64,000 bases of DNA from Ruminococcus sp. JC304 (lineage in GTDB: Bacteria > Bacillota > Clostridia > Lachnospirales > Lachnospiraceae). Below are positions 8,212 through 17,101 of the stretch, one piece after another. The stretch's first letter is position 1. The number at the start of each line of letters is the position of its first letter. The stretch spans positions 388,012-452,011 of the forward strand of contig HE978651.1 in assembly GCA_000285855.2 (NCBI GenBank), written 5' to 3'. The notes under the pieces are model-generated. The model saw nothing but the letters and a program-made list of their open reading frames with translations, made no database searches and was not told the origin of the DNA. The position numbers and the translations under genes are program-made.

Positions 8212-9699
8212 ATGATCGATAACATGCCAAAAGTAAAAGTCGGAATTGTAGCAGTAAGCCGTGACTGTTTCCCGGAAAGCCTTTCCGTAAACAGAAGAAA
8301 AGCACTTGTAGAGGCTTATACAAAGAAATATGATGCAGCAGACATTTATGAATGTCCGATCTGTATCGTAGAGAGCGAGATCCATATGGTTCAGGCTCTT
8401 GAAGATATTAAGAAAGCAGGATGTAATGCACTTTGCGTATATCTTGGAAACTTCGGACCGGAAATTTCCGAAACACTTCTTGCAAAGCATTTCGAAGGAC
8501 CGAAGATGTTCTGCGCAGCAGCAGAAGAAACACAGGATAATCTGATCCAGGGACGTGGAGATGCATACTGCGGTATGTTAAATGCAAGCTATAACTTACA
8601 GCTTCGTAATGTAAAAGCTTATATTCCGGAATACCCGGTTGGCGACGCAGAAGACTGCGCAGATATGATCCATGATTTCCTTCCAATCGCAAGAGCAGTA
8701 GAAGGACTCAGCAACTTAAAGATCATCAGCTTCGGACCTCGTCCTACAAACTTCCTTGCTTGTAATGCACCGATCAAACAGCTTTACAACCTTGGAGTTG
8801 AGATTGAAGAGAATTCCGAACTTGACCTGTTTGAAGCATTCAACAAACATGCCGGAGATGAGAGAATCCCTGCAATTGTTAAAGAAATGGAAGAAGAACT
8901 GGGTGCAGGAAACAAGAAACCTGAGATTCTTGCGAAACTTGCTCAGTATGAACTGACTCTGAAGGACTGGGTAGAGGCTCACAGAGGATATCGTAAATAT
9001 GTAACCTTAACAGGAAAATGCTGGCCTGCATTCCAGACACAGTTTGGATTTGTTCCTTGCTATGTAAACAGCCGTCTGACTGCTCAGGGCATTCCGGTAT
9101 CCTGTGAAGTTGATATCTATGGTACATTAAGTGAGTTCATCGGAACTGTTATAAGCCAGGATACAGTTACACTGCTTGACATCAATAACTCTGTACCGAA
9201 GGATATGTACAAAGAGTCTATTGAAGGAAAATTTGATTACACACTGAAAGATACATTTATGGGATTCCATTGTGGAAATACAGCTTCCAGCAAGCTTTCC
9301 TTCTGTGAGATGAAGTATCAGATGATCATGGCAAGATCTCTTCCGATAGAAGTTACAAACGGAACTCTTGAAGGAGACATTGTTCCTGGAGATATCACTT
9401 TCTATCGTCTGCAGAGCACTGCTGACAACAAACTCCGCGGATATATTGCACACGGTGAAGTTCTTCCTGTTGCAACAAAATCCTTTGGTGCGATTGGTGT
9501 ATTTGCAATTCCTGAGATGGGACGTTTCTACCGTCATGTTCTGATCGAGGGAGGATATCCACATCACGGAGCAGTTGCATTCGGACATTATGGAAAAGCT
9601 CTGTTTGAGGTATTCAAATACATCGGTGTTCCGGTTGAAGAGATTGGATACAACCAGCCGGCAGGCGTAAGATACCCGACAGAAAATCCATGGGGATAA
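8212..9699 (+). CDS. L-fucose/L-arabinose isomerase-family protein
   Basis: 495 residues with the fold of the fucose/arabinose isomerase superfamily: an N-terminal Rossmann-like half (KVGIVAVSRDCFPES, CNALCVYLGNFGPE) and a C-terminal half with CEVDIYGTLSEFIGT, FHCGNTASSKL and IEGGYPHHGAVAFGHYG. Such enzymes convert aldoses to ketoses with a divalent metal; many gut Lachnospiraceae homologues are annotated only at family level. AAGGAG lies eight bases before the ATG. The downstream xylulokinase-like gene suggests that the product ketose is phosphorylated next. The substrate could be a pentose, L-fucose or another 6-deoxysugar; I cannot choose. It is distinct from the true araA at 23914. Confidence 0.85.
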   Translation: MIDNMPKVKVGIVAVSRDCFPESLSVNRRKALVEAYTKKYDAADIYECPICIVESEIHMVQALEDIKKAGCNALCVYLGNFGPEISETLLAKHFEGPKMFCAAAEETQDNLIQGRGDAYCGMLNASYNLQLRNVKAYIPEYPVGDAEDCADMIHDFLPIARAVEGLSNLKIISFGPRPTNFLACNAPIKQLYNLGVEIEENSELDLFEAFNKHAGDERIPAIVKEMEEELGAGNKKPEILAKLAQYELTLKDWVEAHRGYRKYVTLTGKCWPAFQTQFGFVPCYVNSRLTAQGIPVSCEVDIYGTLSEFIGTVISQDTVTLLDINNSVPKDMYKESIEGKFDYTLKDTFMGFHCGNTASSKLSFCEMKYQMIMARSLPIEVTNGTLEGDIVPGDITFYRLQSTADNKLRGYIAHGEVLPVATKSFGAIGVFAIPEMGRFYRHVLIEGGYPHHGAVAFGHYGKALFEVFKYIGVPVEEIGYNQPAGVRYPTENPWG

Positions 9700-9763
9700 T
9701 CAGAATTCGAGAAAGATGGAATCTGAATTATAATGATAATAGACTGACACGATAATTATAAGG

Positions 9764-9788
9764 CATCCCGGGGTTTTACCCTGGGATG
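9764..9788 (+). other. Intergenic stem-loop between isomerase and kinase genes
   Basis: CATCCCGGGGT pairs with ACCCTGGGATG (one G-T) around a three-base loop. There is no T-run after it, so it is more likely an RNA-stability or processing hairpin that adjusts the isomerase/kinase ratio than a terminator. Confidence 0.6.
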
Positions 9789-9845
9789 TATTAGATTAAG
9801 CGAATGTGAGAAATCCATTCAATAGTAAAAAAGGAGAATGAAATT

Positions 9846-11303
9846 ATGTATTATATTGGTATTGACCTTGGTACTTCCGCTGTAAAACTTCTTCTTATGG
9901 AAGAATCAGGAAAAATCTGTAACATCGTATCCAGAGAATATCCTTTATTCTTTCCACATCCGGGCTGGTCTGAGCAGAAACCGGAGGACTGGTTTGCACA
10001 GAGCATGGAAGGTATGAAAGAACTGACAAAGGATATTGACAGAGCTCAGGTAGCAGGAATCGGTTTCGGCGGACAGATGCATGGTCTGGTAACTCTTGAC
10101 AAGGATGACAATGTGATCCGTCCTGCAATCCTCTGGAATGACGGACGTACAGGTGAAGAGACAGAATATCTGAATACAGTGATCGGAAAAGACAAACTTT
10201 CCCAGTATACAGCAAATATTGCTTTCGCAGGATTCACAGCACCGAAGATCCTCTGGATGCAGAAAAATGAGCCTGAGAACTTTAAGAAGGTAGTAAAGAT
10301 CATGCTTCCTAAGGATTATCTGGCATATCGTCTGTCTGGTTCTTTCTGTACAGATGTTTCTGATGCTTCCGGTATGCTTCTTCTTGATGTAAAGAACCGA
10401 TGCTGGTCAAAAGAAATGCTGGAGATCTGTGGAATCACAGAAGAGCAGCTTCCGAAACTGTATGAGAGCTGGGAAGTAGTAGGAACTCTGAAACCTGAGA
10501 TTGCGAAAGAACTTGGATTCAGTGAGAATGTAAAAGTTGTTGCAGGTGCAGGTGACAATGCGGCAGCTGCTGTAGGAACAGGTACAGTTGGTGACGGTCA
10601 GTGTAATATTTCCATTGGAACATCCGGAACTGTGTTTATTTCCAGTAAGAACTTTGGTGTGGACGAAAATAATGCACTTCATTCTTTCTGCCATGCAGAT
10701 GGAAGCTATCATCTGATGGGATGCATGCTCAGCGCAGCTTCCTGTAACAAATGGTGGGCAGAGGAGATTCTTCAGACAAAGGATTTCGCAGCAGAGCAGG
10801 CTCCAATTCAGAAACTTGGAGAGAATCATGTATTCTTCCTTCCATATCTGATGGGAGAACGTTCACCTCATAATAATCCTGATGCGAGAGGTGTATTTTT
10901 TGGAATGTCCATGGACAGCACAAGAGCAGATATGACACAGGCTGTTCTGGAAGGTGTTGCCTTTGGTCTTCGCGATTCCCTGGAAGTTGCAAGAAGCCTC
11001 GGAATCAAGATTGAGAGAACCAAGATTTGTGGTGGCGGAGCTAAGAGCCCACTGTGGAAGAAGATCATTGCAAACGTTATGAACCTGAAGGTTGATGTTC
11101 TGGAGAACGAAGAAGGACCGTCCATGGGTGGAGCTATGCTGGCAGCAGTGGGCTGTGGAGCTTATCCGGATGTAGAAACCATCGGTAAGAAATTTGCCAA
11201 AGTTGTTGATACAGTAGAACCGGATCCTGAACTGGTTGCGAAATATGAAGAGAGATATCAGAAGTTCAGAACTCTGTATCCGGCGATGAAGCCACTGTTC
11301 TAA
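9846..11303 (+). CDS. xylB: Xylulokinase-type FGGY carbohydrate kinase
   Basis: 485 residues, full length for XylB. The N-terminal FGGY domain opens with YYIGIDLGTSAVKLLLM (ATP-phosphate loop) and has GFGGQMHGLVTLD and RPAILWNDGRT substrate segments; the C-terminal domain has GAGDNAAAAVGTG, SIGTSGTVF, LPYLMGERSPHNNP and the adenine-binding GGGAKSPLWKKI. It is expected to phosphorylate D-xylulose or a related ketose in the cytoplasm. It is last in the AraC-controlled operon, behind a hairpin and followed by a strong terminator. The symbol is by family resemblance; the actual ketose depends on the upstream isomerase. Confidence 0.85.
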   Translation: MYYIGIDLGTSAVKLLLMEESGKICNIVSREYPLFFPHPGWSEQKPEDWFAQSMEGMKELTKDIDRAQVAGIGFGGQMHGLVTLDKDDNVIRPAILWNDGRTGEETEYLNTVIGKDKLSQYTANIAFAGFTAPKILWMQKNEPENFKKVVKIMLPKDYLAYRLSGSFCTDVSDASGMLLLDVKNRCWSKEMLEICGITEEQLPKLYESWEVVGTLKPEIAKELGFSENVKVVAGAGDNAAAAVGTGTVGDGQCNISIGTSGTVFISSKNFGVDENNALHSFCHADGSYHLMGCMLSAASCNKWWAEEILQTKDFAAEQAPIQKLGENHVFFLPYLMGERSPHNNPDARGVFFGMSMDSTRADMTQAVLEGVAFGLRDSLEVARSLGIKIERTKICGGGAKSPLWKKIIANVMNLKVDVLENEEGPSMGGAMLAAVGCGAYPDVETIGKKFAKVVDTVEPDPELVAKYEERYQKFRTLYPAMKPLF

Positions 11304-11325
11304 TGGAATATCCGCTTAATAACTG

Positions 11326-11362
11326 GGGTTGTTGTACTCATTTAGTACAACAACCCTGTTTT
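11326..11362 (+). terminator. Terminator of the isomerase-kinase operon
   Basis: GGGTTGTTGTAC (11326-11337) pairs perfectly with GTACAACAACCC (11345-11356), seven-base loop, then TGTTTT. Confidence 0.85.
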
Positions 11363-11414
11363 GATGTGCATCTGACGATGACCAATCACCACCGTGTATT
11401 TGACTTATGACATA

Positions 11415-12350
11415 TCAGGAAAAAGGCAGCTTTAGGAATTCTTCCATGGCTCTGCTGATATAGCGGCCTTTCTTCCAGTAAAAAAATACAGTGCGTTTAC
11501 TGCTCTGACCGGGCAGCTTATAAAAAATCAGTTCTGAATTTGTTGGAACTCTGGAGAGCAGAAGATCCCCGATGAAAGTGATACCCATTCCCAAACATGC
11601 AATATTATAGGCAGTCATCTGTTGATCCAGGCGAAATACTACAGAAGGTGAAAAGTGATTTTCCTGACAAATGGTCAGTGCACGCTTACCGGTATCGTTA
11701 TCTGAACGAAGAACAATAAAGGGTTCGTTTTTTAATTTGTTTAAAGGAACAGAAGGAACATCAGAAGAGCGGAACTGACCGTTTCGGATTTCCTCAATAG
11801 GAATCTGATATTCCTGCAGTCTGGTATTTACTGAATAATTTTTGGGAACCGCCAGAAGAAGTTGTTCTTTCTGGTAGGTATAATGCTCAAAAGTCTGGTC
11901 ATCCAGGATGCAGTTATCAATCATCAAATCTAACTTTCCGGCCTGGAGAAACTGGGATAGCTTTGCTGTACTTTCTTCTACAAGAGAAATTTGAACATGG
12001 GGAAATTTTTGGGAAAAATCAGCAATAAGGGGCGGCAGAATCCACGAAGAAAAGAAGTTACTGCCACCTACATTGAGAGTTCCTGTTTTGAGATTTCCAA
12101 GATCTAACAGGAAATTTTCAAGATTATTTTCAATATCCATGACTTTTTCGACAGCCTCTATATAATGTTTTCCAACTTCAGTTAACTGCAAAGGTTTGGT
12201 GCTTCGATCAAAAATAGGATAGCCAATACGGTTTTCTACACGTTTTACATTGGCGCTTAAAGAAGGCTGCGAAATGAAAAGGGTAGCAGCAGCTTTGGAA
12301 AAGCTTTTTTCCTTGTATACTTCATAAATATATTTCATTCCCTGAAACAT
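11415..12350 (-). CDS. LysR-family transcriptional regulator
   Basis: 311 residues. The N-terminal winged helix-turn-helix (MFQGMKYIYEVYKEKSFSKA, then TLFISQPSLSANVKRVENRIG) is standard LysR; residues 90-300 form the substrate-binding domain. It is divergently placed from aspartate ammonia-lyase, and LysR proteins usually control the divergent neighbour, so control of aspA by aspartate, fumarate or a nitrogen/redox signal is a reasonable inference. The shared 150-base spacer is very AT-rich and contains repeated ATATAT tracts in which T-N11-A LysR boxes could lie but cannot be singled out. Confidence 0.88.
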   Translation of the reverse strand: MFQGMKYIYEVYKEKSFSKAAATLFISQPSLSANVKRVENRIGYPIFDRSTKPLQLTEVGKHYIEAVEKVMDIENNLENFLLDLGNLKTGTLNVGGSNFFSSWILPPLIADFSQKFPHVQISLVEESTAKLSQFLQAGKLDLMIDNCILDDQTFEHYTYQKEQLLLAVPKNYSVNTRLQEYQIPIEEIRNGQFRSSDVPSVPLNKLKNEPFIVLRSDNDTGKRALTICQENHFSPSVVFRLDQQMTAYNIACLGMGITFIGDLLLSRVPTNSELIFYKLPGQSSKRTVFFYWKKGRYISRAMEEFLKLPFS

Positions 12351-12405
12351 ATGATCCCTCCAATATATAATTTAAACACTATATATTTTATAAAAATATA
12401 TGTAT

Positions 12406-12434
12406 TTGATTATATTATAGCAGAGATATATAAT
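12406..12434 (+). promoter_or_regulatory. Likely promoter of aspA
   Basis: TTGATT at 12406-12411, 17-base spacer, TATAAT at 12429-12434, in the LysR-aspA spacer. The predicted transcript starts just upstream of the 27-bp palindrome at 12461. Confidence 0.6.
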
Positions 12435-12460
12435 AAGGGCAAATACATGGGAGGGAGAAT

Positions 12461-12487
12461 GTTACTGTGAACAGAGTGAACAGTAAC
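12461..12487 (+). repeat. 27-bp imperfect palindrome in the aspA leader
   Basis: GTTACTGT and ACAGTAAC flank 11 bases. The right arm is followed at once by the GGGAG ribosome binding site of aspA. The same layout occurs at 15799, 30307 and 36959. Confidence 0.8.
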
Positions 12488-12499
12488 GGGAGAATAACT

Positions 12500-13924
12500 A
12501 TGAAAAAAACAGACTATCGTGTAGAAAGAGATTCTATTGGTGTAAAGGATATTCCGGAAGATGTATATTATGGAGTGCAATCCTTACGTGCGGCTGAAAA
12601 TTTCCACATTACGGGGCTGAATATGCATCCGGAGATCATTAACAGTCTTGCATACATAAAAAAAGCATCAGCCATAACCAATTGTGAGGTAGGTCTTCTT
12701 GAGAAGAAAAAAGCCCAGGCCATTGTCCAGGCATGTGATGAAATTATTTCAGGAAAATTCCACAATGAATTTATTGTGGACCCTATTCAGGGAGGTGCTG
12801 GCACATCTTTAAATATGAATGCCAATGAAGTAATTGCAAACCGCGCCATTGAGATTCTGGGAGGGAAAAAGGGTGATTATACAATTATAAACCCTAACGA
12901 TGATGTGAATTGTGGACAGTCTACCAATGACGTGATTCCTACTGCCGGTAAAATGACTTCTCTTCGTCTGCTGCAGAATCTGAAGAAACAGCTTCTTCGT
13001 CTCTACGATGCTCTTAACAAAAAAGCGGTAGAGTTTGATCACGTAATCAAAATGGGACGTACACAGATGCAGGATGCAGTGCCGATTCGTCTGGGACAGG
13101 AATTTAAAGCATATTCGGTAGCAATCATGCGTGATATCCACAGAATGGATAAAGCAATGGATGAGATGCGGACTCTTAATATGGGAGGCACTGCTATTGG
13201 AACAGGAATTAATGCAGATGAGGGTTATCTGAGAAGAATTGTTCCAAATCTTACGGAAATATCAGGAATGGACTTTATACAGGCCTTTGATCTGATTGAT
13301 TCCACTCAGAATCTGGATTCATTTGTAGCTGTTTCCGGCGCTGTGAAAGCATGTGCGGTAACTCTTTCCAAAATGTCAAATGATCTCCGCCTGATGTCCT
13401 CTGGTCCTCGTACCGGATTTGGAGAAATCAATCTTCCGGCAAAACAGAATGGCTCCTCTATAATGCCGGGTAAAGTCAATCCGGTTATTCCTGAAGTAGT
13501 TAATCAGGTGGCTTTTAATATTATTGGTAATGATGTTACGATTACCATGGCTGCAGAAGCTGGTCAGCTGGAATTAAATGCATTTGAGCCGATTATTTTC
13601 TATTGCATGTTTCAGTCTATCGATACTCTTGGCTATGCAGTCCAGACACTGGTAGATAATTGTATTGTAGGAATTACAGCAAATGAAGAAAGGTGCCGTT
13701 ATCTGGTAGAAAACAGTGTAGGTATTATCACTGCGATCAGCCCCCATCTTGGGTATCAGAAGGCTGCGGATATTGCAAAAAAGGCAATTAAGACAGGCGA
13801 ATCTGTAAGAAGTCTGATTCTGAAAGAAAAGCTTATGGACGAGGATGAACTTAATCGTATTCTGGATCCAATCCATATGACGGAACCTGGTATTTCCGGA
13901 AAAGATTATCTTATAAAAAAATAA
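12500..13924 (+). CDS. aspA: Aspartate ammonia-lyase (aspartase)
   Basis: 474 residues from the ATG at 12500, where GGGAG sits about eight bases upstream; a GTG at 12467 is in frame but lies inside the palindrome and has a poorer site. The protein shows the fumarase/aspartase superfamily signatures: SSNDVIPT-type segment (GQSTNDVIPTAGKM), GRTQMQDAVP, and the family signature GSSIMPGKVNPVIPE with the catalytic serine. The C-terminal part has NSVGIITAISPHLGY, typical of aspartase rather than fumarase. It reversibly deaminates L-aspartate to fumarate and ammonia. The divergent LysR gene is its likely regulator. Confidence 0.92.
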   Translation: MKKTDYRVERDSIGVKDIPEDVYYGVQSLRAAENFHITGLNMHPEIINSLAYIKKASAITNCEVGLLEKKKAQAIVQACDEIISGKFHNEFIVDPIQGGAGTSLNMNANEVIANRAIEILGGKKGDYTIINPNDDVNCGQSTNDVIPTAGKMTSLRLLQNLKKQLLRLYDALNKKAVEFDHVIKMGRTQMQDAVPIRLGQEFKAYSVAIMRDIHRMDKAMDEMRTLNMGGTAIGTGINADEGYLRRIVPNLTEISGMDFIQAFDLIDSTQNLDSFVAVSGAVKACAVTLSKMSNDLRLMSSGPRTGFGEINLPAKQNGSSIMPGKVNPVIPEVVNQVAFNIIGNDVTITMAAEAGQLELNAFEPIIFYCMFQSIDTLGYAVQTLVDNCIVGITANEERCRYLVENSVGIITAISPHLGYQKAADIAKKAIKTGESVRSLILKEKLMDEDELNRILDPIHMTEPGISGKDYLIKK

Positions 13925-13955
13925 AAAAAACAGGCGGGAAAATCTTCCCGCCTGT
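13922..13955 (-). terminator. Terminator of fhs, shared 3' region with aspA
   Basis: ACAGGCGGGAA and TTCCCGCCTGT pair around AATC. Read on the minus strand the stem is followed by eight T's, so it fits fhs; on the plus strand there is no T-run. Confidence 0.75.
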
Positions 13956-14053
13956 AAAATCGTCTGGACACATATCATATATAAATATGATTTTTATATT
14001 TTTGAATTATTCGATTGAATACGGATGATTTTATCCGTTTGATTTCAACTGGA

Positions 14054-15739
14054 TTAGAACAGACCTGTGATCTTACCTGTCTCGTCTACGTCGATTCTCT
14101 CAGCAGCCGGAACTTTAGGAAGACCTGGCATTGTCATGATTTCACCTGTAAGAGCTACGATGAATCCTGCACCAGCGGAAATCTTCAGGTTACGTACTGT
14201 AACTTCGAAGTCAGTAGGAGCACCCAGTTTAGTCTGGTCGTCTGTTAAGCTGTACTGTGTCTTAGCTACACAGATCGGGCAGTTGCCGAAGCCAAGAGCT
14301 TCTAACTGTTTAGCCTGTTTCTGAGCGTTAGCTGTCAGAACAACTTTCTTGCCGCCATAAACTTTCTGAACGATCTGGTTCAGTTTGTCTTCGATAGAAC
14401 CTTCCAGTTCATATGCATAGGAGAAGTCGTTTGGTTCTTCTACAAGACGGATAACTTCTTCTGCAAGTTTGATTCCGCCTTCGCCGCCTTTTGCCCATAC
14501 TTCAGAAAGAGCAACGTTAACACCCAGTTCTTTACATTTAGCTTCTACAAAGTCAAGCTCTGCCTTTGTATCTGTCGGGAATGCGTTGATAGCAACAACA
14601 CATGGAAGTTTGTATACGTTTTTGATGTTGGAAACGTGTTTTAACAGGTTCGGGATACCTTTTTCAAGAGCTTCCAGGTTTTCATTGTTGAGGTCAGCTT
14701 TTGCAACGCCACCGTTGTATTTCAGGGCACGTACAGTAGCTACGATTACAACTGCGCTTGGTTTTAAGCCAGCCATACGGCATTTGATATCAAGGAATTT
14801 CTCAGCACCAAGGTCAGCACCGAAACCAGCTTCTGTGATTGCATAATCAGCAAGTTTCATAGCCATCTTTGTAGCTGTTACGGAGTTACATCCGTGAGCG
14901 ATGTTAGCGAATGGTCCGCCATGTACGATTGCAGGAACGTGTTCCAGAGTCTGTACAAGGTTTGGTTTCAGAGCATCTTTTAACAGAGCTGTCATAGCGC
15001 CTTCTGCGTGAAGGTCACCTGCTGTTACAGGTTTCTGCTCGGAAACTTTACCATATGTATATCCGATGATGATCTTGGATAATCTTTCTTTCAGGTCTTT
15101 GATGTCGCTTGCAAGACAGAGAACTGCCATGATTTCAGATGCAACTGTGATATCGTATCCGTCTTCACGAGGCATACCGTTTGTTCTTCCGCCAAGGCCG
15201 TCTACTACGTTACGAAGCTGACGGTCGTTCATATCCACACATCTTCTCCATGTGATCTTACGTGGGTCAATGTTTAATGCGTTGCCCTGGAAGATGTGGT
15301 TATCAATCATAGCTGCAAGTAAGTTGTTAGCTGCGCCGATCGCATGGAAGTCACCTGTGAAGTGAAGGTTGATATCTTCCATAGGAACAACCTGTGCATA
15401 TCCGCCACCGGCTGCACCACCTTTAACACCGAATACCGGTCCTAAGGATGGCTCACGAAGAGCTACCATAACACTCTTGCCAAGTCTCTGCATACCATCT
15501 GCAAGACCTACAGTAGTAGTAGTTTTACCTTCTCCTGCAGGAGTTGGGTTGATAGCTGTAACGAGGATTAATTTTCCGTCCTTTTTATCGCTTTCTTTCA
15601 GAAGATTGTAATCAATTTTTGCTTTATATTTTCCGTACTGCTCCAGATATTTATCATCAATACCTGCTTTTTCTGCGATCTGAGTGATTGGAAGCATTTC
15701 GCATTCCTGTGCAATTTCGATGTCTGATTTGAATCCCAT
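14054..15739 (-). CDS. fhs: Formate--tetrahydrofolate ligase
   Basis: 561 residues, normal length. The ATP loop [17 protein letters not shown] lies near residues 67-83, followed by [23 protein letters not shown], which is the family signature region, and the C-terminal MTMPGLP. The enzyme makes 10-formyl-tetrahydrofolate from formate, ATP and tetrahydrofolate, feeding purine synthesis and, in acetogenic Lachnospiraceae, the methyl branch of the Wood-Ljungdahl pathway. AAAGGAG lies about ten bases before the ATG. A ZTP riboswitch with its own terminator and a strong promoter precede it, tying expression to purine/one-carbon shortage. It stands alone with no other one-carbon genes next to it. 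Confidence 0.96.
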   Translation of the reverse strand: MGFKSDIEIAQECEMLPITQIAEKAGIDDKYLEQYGKYKAKIDYNLLKESDKKDGKLILVTAINPTPAGEGKTTTTVGLADGMQRLGKSVMVALREPSLGPVFGVKGGAAGGGYAQVVPMEDINLHFTGDFHAIGAANNLLAAMIDNHIFQGNALNIDPRKITWRRCVDMNDRQLRNVVDGLGGRTNGMPREDGYDITVASEIMAVLCLASDIKDLKERLSKIIIGYTYGKVSEQKPVTAGDLHAEGAMTALLKDALKPNLVQTLEHVPAIVHGGPFANIAHGCNSVTATKMAMKLADYAITEAGFGADLGAEKFLDIKCRMAGLKPSAVVIVATVRALKYNGGVAKADLNNENLEALEKGIPNLLKHVSNIKNVYKLPCVVAINAFPTDTKAELDFVEAKCKELGVNVALSEVWAKGGEGGIKLAEEVIRLVEEPNDFSYAYELEGSIEDKLNQIVQKVYGGKKVVLTANAQKQAKQLEALGFGNCPICVAKTQYSLTDDQTKLGAPTDFEVTVRNLKISAGAGFIVALTGEIMTMPGLPKVPAAERIDVDETGKITGLF

Positions 15740-15798
15740 AAGTGTTTTTCTCCTTTCGTCTCCGCATAAACATGAAAAACTTATATTACTGTTCGGTT

Positions 15799-15825
15799 GT
15801 TACTGTGCACTCCGCGATCAGTAAC
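15799..15825 (-). repeat. 27-bp imperfect palindrome in the fhs leader
   Basis: GTTACTGT and TCAGTAAC (7 bp pair) flank 11 bases, same size as the copies at 12461, 30307 and 36959. It lies between the riboswitch terminator and the fhs start. Confidence 0.75.
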
Positions 15826-15887
15826 AATTTATTCATTGAAGGAATGATCGATCAGCCCGTCAGATGAATAAAAGTATTGTTTCATCC

Positions 15888-15925
15888 GATAAAAAAAGGC
15901 CAGTATCTGAAATTTTCAAATACTG
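15888..15925 (-). terminator. Expression-platform terminator of the ZTP riboswitch
   Basis: On the minus strand CAGTATTTGAA pairs with TTCAGATACTG, followed by GGCC and seven T's. It directly abuts the conserved 3' end of the aptamer, so ligand binding can compete with the hairpin. Confidence 0.85.
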
Positions 15926-16010
15926 CCCAGACGGTCGGCTTCTACAAACCTCCGACTCCCCGTGGTTTGCATTCCACTCTTTCCGTCAGTACTCGAAGGT
16001 TCCTTCAATT
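15921..16010 (-). ncRNA. ZTP (pfl) riboswitch upstream of fhs
   Basis: Read on the minus strand the leader contains ACTGACGGAA, AACCACGGGGAGTCG and, 3' of these, GCCGACCGTCTGGGCA. The CCGnCTGGGC block and the ACCACnGGGGAG block are the conserved core of the pfl/ZTP aptamer, which commonly precedes fhs, purH, folD and glyA genes and turns them on when ZMP/ZTP signals folate shortage. The intrinsic terminator overlaps the 3' side. Boundaries are approximate. Confidence 0.85.
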
Positions 16011-16019
16011 GATAGCGAT

Positions 16020-16048
16020 AGTATATCATTTTGAGAAAAAAATGTCAA
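16020..16048 (-). promoter_or_regulatory. Sigma-A promoter of the fhs riboswitch transcript
   Basis: On the minus strand TTGACA (16048-16043), a 17-base spacer and TATACT (16025-16020). Start would be near 16012, at the 5' edge of the aptamer. Confidence 0.8.
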
Positions 16049-16393
16049 GAAAAATTTTGCTGAAATGTCAAAAAAATCAAGTAAACTGGATGAAAATTGT
16101 GTAAAATTAATAATGAAAAACCAGAGTATCTATGATTGTTGGGAAGAATTTGCTTTTTCAAGGAAATGGGATTGTTAAAAAATAGACATGATTTTATAGT
16201 GGAATGAAAATTATGTAAAGGAAAGGTTAAACATTGCAGTTTATAGGAATTTCATAAAAAGTTTATGATTATATTAGTTGCTACCTGTGGTAAATATGGT
16301 AGAATAAAAATAATAGGTGCACAGAAATCTCCTGCTTCAATTATCATAAGCAGTGTATGGGGATTTATATTTTGGCAAAATGGAGTGTAAAAG

Positions 16394-16840
16394 ATGAACA
16401 GACAAGAATTTTTGGAAATCCTGAGAAGCCAGCTTGCCGGTCACATGCAGGAGGGCAAGGCTGCAGCACATGTGCGATACTATGAAGATTATATACAGTC
16501 CCAGGTACGAGGTGGTCGTACAGAGCAGGAAGTGCTTGATCAGCTGGGAGATCCCAGGCTGATAGCAAAAACTCTTATTGACACAGAGGGAGATACTGTA
16601 GATGAGGAATATGGAGCCTATTCCTCCTGTGGATCTGGATTAGAACCGCCACCCCAGCCGGAGAAGCGGTGGAAAAAAGTTTTGGACCTTTCAACCTGGT
16701 CAGGGAAGCTTGTTGTGATTGTGGCAGCTGTTGTAGCGATTATTTTATTGCTTATAGTAATTGGTGCCGTTCTTCCGTTTTTTATTATTCTAATTATCAT
16801 TTTATCTGTTATTTCCTGGTTTACCAAGAGAAGTCACTGA
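16394..16840 (+). CDS. DUF1700/HAAS-domain membrane protein
   Basis: 148 residues. The first 65 form a HAAS (DUF1700-type) helical domain (MNRQEFLEILRSQL, then VRYYEDYIQSQVRGG and LGDPRLIAKTLI), a cytoplasmic module often joined to membrane segments and controlled by PadR regulators. Two closely spaced membrane helices follow (about 104-143: LVVIVAAVVAIILLLIVIG and VLPFFIILIIILSVIS). There is no padR next to it. The spacer between it and fhs contains TTGCTA-16-TAGAAT near 16278-16305 as a possible promoter. Function unknown. Confidence 0.8.
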   Translation: MNRQEFLEILRSQLAGHMQEGKAAAHVRYYEDYIQSQVRGGRTEQEVLDQLGDPRLIAKTLIDTEGDTVDEEYGAYSSCGSGLEPPPQPEKRWKKVLDLSTWSGKLVVIVAAVVAIILLLIVIGAVLPFFIILIIILSVISWFTKRSH

Positions 16841-16850
16841 TTAAAAGAGA

Positions 16851-16875
16851 ACTCCCTTTGGGAGCTTTCTTTTGA
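16851..16875 (+). terminator. Weak terminator after the HAAS gene
   Basis: CTCCC and GGGAG pair around TTT, followed by CTTTCTTTT. Short stem. Confidence 0.55.
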
Positions 16876-17101
16876 TCTGTCTTATAGTTTTATCTAATAT
16901 TCTTTTTAGTACCCTTTTTATTCAGTTATTTATATTTTTCATATCGTTTCATATCTTCGCCTTAGTCTTATCTGAAGTGTGTTATTCCCTAATCCTGCCA
17001 GGCAGCAGGTAAATCTCAATTTTATTATTTTTATAAAGGCAGAAAACAGGATTTTTGCACAGGAATCCTTTTTTCTGTATGCCAAATGGAAAGGAGACAA
17101 C

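Noticed and set aside
14469-14846. Plus-strand frame within fhs
   Set aside because: Antisense shadow of a well-conserved gene.
15877-16104. 75-residue plus-strand frame
   Set aside because: It lies entirely over the ZTP riboswitch and fhs promoter on the other strand; no ribosome site.
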